A DNA stretch of 8,408 bases, from contig JARYMO010000055.1 of assembly GCA_029907055.1 (NCBI GenBank), forward strand, positions 1-8,408, read 5' to 3'. The notes below the pieces were generated by a model. That model was not told the DNA's origin. It ran no database searches and saw nothing but the letters and a program-made list of their open reading frames with translations. This DNA is from Syntrophomonadaceae bacterium (lineage in GTDB: Bacteria > Bacillota > Syntrophomonadia > Syntrophomonadales > Syntrophothermaceae). Shown one piece after another: positions 6,677-8,408 of the stretch. The position numbers were made by a program, and so were the translations under genes. Position 1 is the first letter of the stretch; the number at the start of each line of letters is the position of its first letter.

Positions 6677-7051
6677 ATGAACAGCGTCATCAGGGATGCC
6701 TGCCGGGAGTTCACTGCCGGGCTCCACGCCCACGGCTCGTACATGGTGGAGATGGCCGACGCCAAACCGCGCATGGAAGCCAGGGAAGGAGGGCTGGTCA
6801 TCGTTGACATCCGTCCCTCGGCTTCCTACCAGCTGGGACACATCCCCGGCTCCATCAACCTGCCCCTGGCTGACCTGGTGGACGGTCTCAGCCGGCTGCC
6901 ACTCGATCGCCCACTCTACATCGTGTGTCGCCTCGATGCCATGAGCGCCTATGCGACGGCACTGCTGCGCCTACTGGGGTACGATGCCTGGCTGGTGCAG
7001 GGCGGCGTCCCGGCCTGGACGGAGGCCGGCGGCAAGCTGGAGAAGGGGTGA
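6677..7051 (+). CDS. Single-domain rhodanese-like sulfurtransferase
   Basis: A 124-residue cytoplasmic protein made of one rhodanese domain. Visible marks are VIVDIRPSASYQLGHIPGSI at about 41-60 (the D-x-R and GHIPG-N-P signature), IVCRLDAMSA with the catalytic Cys84 at the start of a six-residue loop followed by a helix, and LVQGGVPAW near the end. Such domains move sulfane sulfur through a persulfide on the cysteine. The acceptor here is unknown, and single-domain forms also serve in redox or sulfide metabolism. The loop CRLDAMS lacks the second basic residue common in thiosulfate-specific enzymes. About 35 residues precede the domain core. The start at 6677 is fixed by its ribosome binding site. 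It lies downstream of the DUF72 gene and ends head-on against the cupin gene with no spacer. Confidence 0.9.
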   Translation: MNSVIRDACREFTAGLHAHGSYMVEMADAKPRMEAREGGLVIVDIRPSASYQLGHIPGSINLPLADLVDGLSRLPLDRPLYIVCRLDAMSAYATALLRLLGYDAWLVQGGVPAWTEAGGKLEKG

Positions 7052-7369
7052 TCAGCAGAGCGGCCCGTGCACGGCCAGCCAGATACAGGGCGGCTGGCTG
7101 GAGGTGTACTCCACCCGGTGGCGCGCATGGGCGGGGATGAGTATCCAGTCTCCCGCCTGCAGTTCGACCTCGCGGCCGTCTGCCCAGCGCAGGCGGGCGG
7201 TCCCCTGCAGCACCGCCACCCACTCGTCGCGCTCCTGGTCGTACCAGTAGCCCGGGGGGCTGGCCTGGCCGCGCGACACGATGCGCTCGATGCGGACGCC
7301 GCGATCAGGGATCAACGCCTGCACCACCTCACCTTCAGCGGCGGCACCCGGCAGCGAAAAGAGGTTCAC
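7052..7369 (-). CDS. Small single-domain cupin protein
   Basis: A 105-residue cytoplasmic beta-barrel protein of the cupin superfamily. Motif 1 reads PPGYWYDQERDEWVAVLQG (38-56): Glu49 and Gly56 are kept, but the usual His-x-His pair is replaced by Tyr/Trp/Asp. Motif 2 reads GDWILIPAHARHRV (73-86) with Pro79, His81 and His84. Metal binding is therefore possible through Glu49 and the histidines, but not by the standard four-ligand set. Substrate and reaction are unknown; similar short cupins are often given vague or unreliable enzyme names. The start is a GTG at 7369 that overlaps the stop codon of the penicillin-binding protein gene by 4 nt (GTGA), with GGAGG (7379-7383) 9 nt upstream inside that gene. 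Translational coupling is likely. The frame stays open further upstream, but only as a shadow of the penicillin-binding protein gene. Confidence 0.88.
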   Translation of the reverse strand: MNLFSLPGAAAEGEVVQALIPDRGVRIERIVSRGQASPPGYWYDQERDEWVAVLQGTARLRWADGREVELQAGDWILIPAHARHRVEYTSSQPPCIWLAVHGPLC

Positions 7370-8408
7370 GGCCCACTTCCTCCCTCGGCCCCGGCCATGG
7401 CCGGGGCTTGTTGTTGCGTCCCATTCCCCGTCACACTTTCCCCGGGGAGGCTGTCGGCCGGCGCCAGGGGCACCGGCGCCGCCGGCGGTTCCTGCGCGGT
7501 GCCTCCCTGGGGCTGAGCTGTAGCGCCAGCGTCTGCCGGGGCTGGCTCCACGGGGGCGGGCACCACAACCTCTTCCCCGCCGGCCGGGGGCTGCGCGGCG
7601 ACGGGGGCAGGGCCGGCCACCAGCTTCGCCCGGCGCAGCGCGCTCATGTAGTCCCTCCACACCGGCGCCGCACGCACACCCCCCGAGGCCGCTCCCCCCG
7701 TGATGGGCCTGTTGTCACTGTTGCCCACCCACACCGCGGTGGAGAGCTCGGGGGTGTACCCGACAAACCAGAGGTCCCGGCTGCTGGTGGTGGTCCCAGT
7801 CTTGCCCGCCGCCTGGCCCGAGATGCGCGCAGCTCTGCCGGTGCCGTACCGCAGTACGTCGGCCAGCATGGAGGTCACCTGTGCCGCGGTGTCCTTCCGC
7901 ACCACCTGCCGGCTGCGGTCGCGGTGGCGATACAGCAGGGCTCCATCCCCGCTCTCGATGCGTTCGACGAAATAGGGCTGGTGCCAGCGCCCGTCGGCGG
8001 CGAATACCGCGTAGGCGGAGGCCATCTCCACTGGCGAAATCCCCCGGTGCAGCCCCCCCAATGCCATGGCCAGGCTGGCGTCTTCCGGCGTCAGGGTAGA
8101 CACGCCGAACCGCTGCAGGTAGTCGGCGGCCCGTTCCACGCCAAGCCCTTCGAGCACGCTCACCGCCGCCACGTTGTACGAGTGTGCCAGCGCCTGGCGC
8201 ACCGTCACCCGGGAAGGGGCGGAGCCGCCATTGCGCGGCCGGTACCCGTTGAAATCGCGCTCGCGGTTGTCCAGCAGCGTGTCGTCATCGATCAACTGCT
8301 GGTCAATGGCGGCAGCGTAGATGAGCGGCTTGATGGCCGAACCTGGCTGGCGCGGGACCAGCGCCATGTTGACCTGGTTGCGGGAAAAGTCTACCCCTCC
8401 GGCCAGCG
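7366..8408 (-). CDS. Class A-type penicillin-binding protein, transpeptidase domain (5' part missing)
   Basis: The C-terminal 346 residues of a peptidoglycan synthase acting outside the cytoplasmic membrane; the N-terminal part, including any glycosyltransferase domain, lies beyond the window. The first visible residues (LAGGVDFSRNQ) match the segment just before the active site in class A PBPs. All three penicilloyl-serine transferase motifs are present: S-A-I-K with nucleophile Ser23 of the visible part (QPGSAIKP), S-Y-N at 76-78, and K-T-G-T at 202-205. The stretch ALGGLHRGISPVEMASAYAV is also typical of PBP1-type transpeptidases. From about residue 264 there is an 83-residue tail rich in Pro, Ala and Gly, with little order expected; such tails are common in Gram-positive PBP1 proteins. 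The stop (7368-7366) overlaps the cupin start. Class A rather than another high-molecular-weight PBP is inferred from motif context because the first domain is not visible. Confidence 0.93.
   Translation of the reverse strand, partial: LAGGVDFSRNQVNMALVPRQPGSAIKPLIYAAAIDQQLIDDDTLLDNRERDFNGYRPRNGGSAPSRVTVRQALAHSYNVAAVSVLEGLGVERAADYLQRFGVSTLTPEDASLAMALGGLHRGISPVEMASAYAVFAADGRWHQPYFVERIESGDGALLYRHRDRSRQVVRKDTAAQVTSMLADVLRYGTGRAARISGQAAGKTGTTTSSRDLWFVGYTPELSTAVWVGNSDNRPITGGAASGGVRAAPVWRDYMSALRRAKLVAGPAPVAAQPPAGGEEVVVPAPVEPAPADAGATAQPQGGTAQEPPAAPVPLAPADSLPGESVTGNGTQQQAPAMAGAEGGSGP
7388..7407. repeat. 20-bp perfect palindrome near the end of the PBP gene
   Basis: GCCCCGGC-CATG-GCCGGGGC can fold as an 8-bp GC stem with a CATG loop. 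On the minus strand it lies just upstream of the cupin ribosome binding site, encoding part of the Ala/Gly-rich PBP tail. On the plus strand it is followed by TTGTTGTTG, so it could act as a weak terminator for transcripts running on past the rhodanese gene, antisense to the cupin. Confidence 0.4.

Noticed and set aside
5600..6841. 413-codon minus-strand open frame opposite the DUF72 gene
   Set aside because: It mirrors a confidently assigned DUF72 gene with a good ribosome binding site, spans an intergenic region and part of the rhodanese gene, and its product shows no recognisable domain.
7067..7516. 149-codon plus-strand frame downstream of the rhodanese gene
   Set aside because: Antisense to the cupin and PBP genes, which have clear family motifs; no ribosome binding site or domain of its own.
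7370..7660. N-terminal extension of the cupin frame
   Set aside because: It lies fully within the PBP gene in another frame, is Arg/Gly/Pro-rich, and the GTG at 7369 has both a ribosome binding site and the 4-nt overlap typical of coupled genes.

Overview
The window comes from a GC-rich bacterial chromosome, most likely a high-GC member of the Bacillota. The pointers are two secreted proteins ending in the 'copper amine oxidase N-terminal'/stalk domain (PF07833 type, seen mostly in Firmicutes surface proteins), strong Shine-Dalgarno sites with 5-9 nt spacers, and use of GTG and TTG starts. This is inference from gene content; no rRNA or other phylogenetic marker is present.

Left part (1-5368, all minus strand). 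Reading in the direction of transcription, a secreted protein with three FN3 modules and a stalk domain (5368-4067, TTG start) is followed by a clear intrinsic terminator. Next comes its larger paralogue with six FN3 modules and the same stalk domain (3774-1621), then a Kef-type monovalent cation:proton antiporter (1401 to the window edge). The antiporter is cut inside its C-terminal NAD-binding RCK/TrkA-N domain. The FN3 proteins are clearly related. The small one matches modules 1, 5 and 6 plus the stalk domain of the large one, but it is far more acidic.

Middle part (5369-7051, plus strand). A 273-nt divergent intergenic region precedes a DUF72 (YecE-like) protein of 292 residues. A 156-nt gap follows, holding a possible 22-codon small ORF and a stem-loop. 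Then comes a 124-residue single-domain rhodanese with its cysteine intact. These genes probably form one transcript.

Right part (7052-8408, minus strand). The C-terminal half of a class A-type penicillin-binding protein (transpeptidase domain with SxxK, SxN and KTG motifs, then a Pro/Ala-rich tail) overlaps by 4 nt a 105-residue cupin gene with a GTG start. The cupin stop codon abuts the rhodanese stop codon inside the palindrome TGATCA, so the two convergent genes have no spacer.

Overall this looks like ordinary chromosomal content: cell envelope, ion homeostasis and small metabolic proteins. I see no phage, transposon, CRISPR array, tRNA or rRNA. The points most worth a second look are the paralogous FN3-stalk pair with divergent charge, the PBP-cupin coupling, and the leader upstream of the rhodanese gene.
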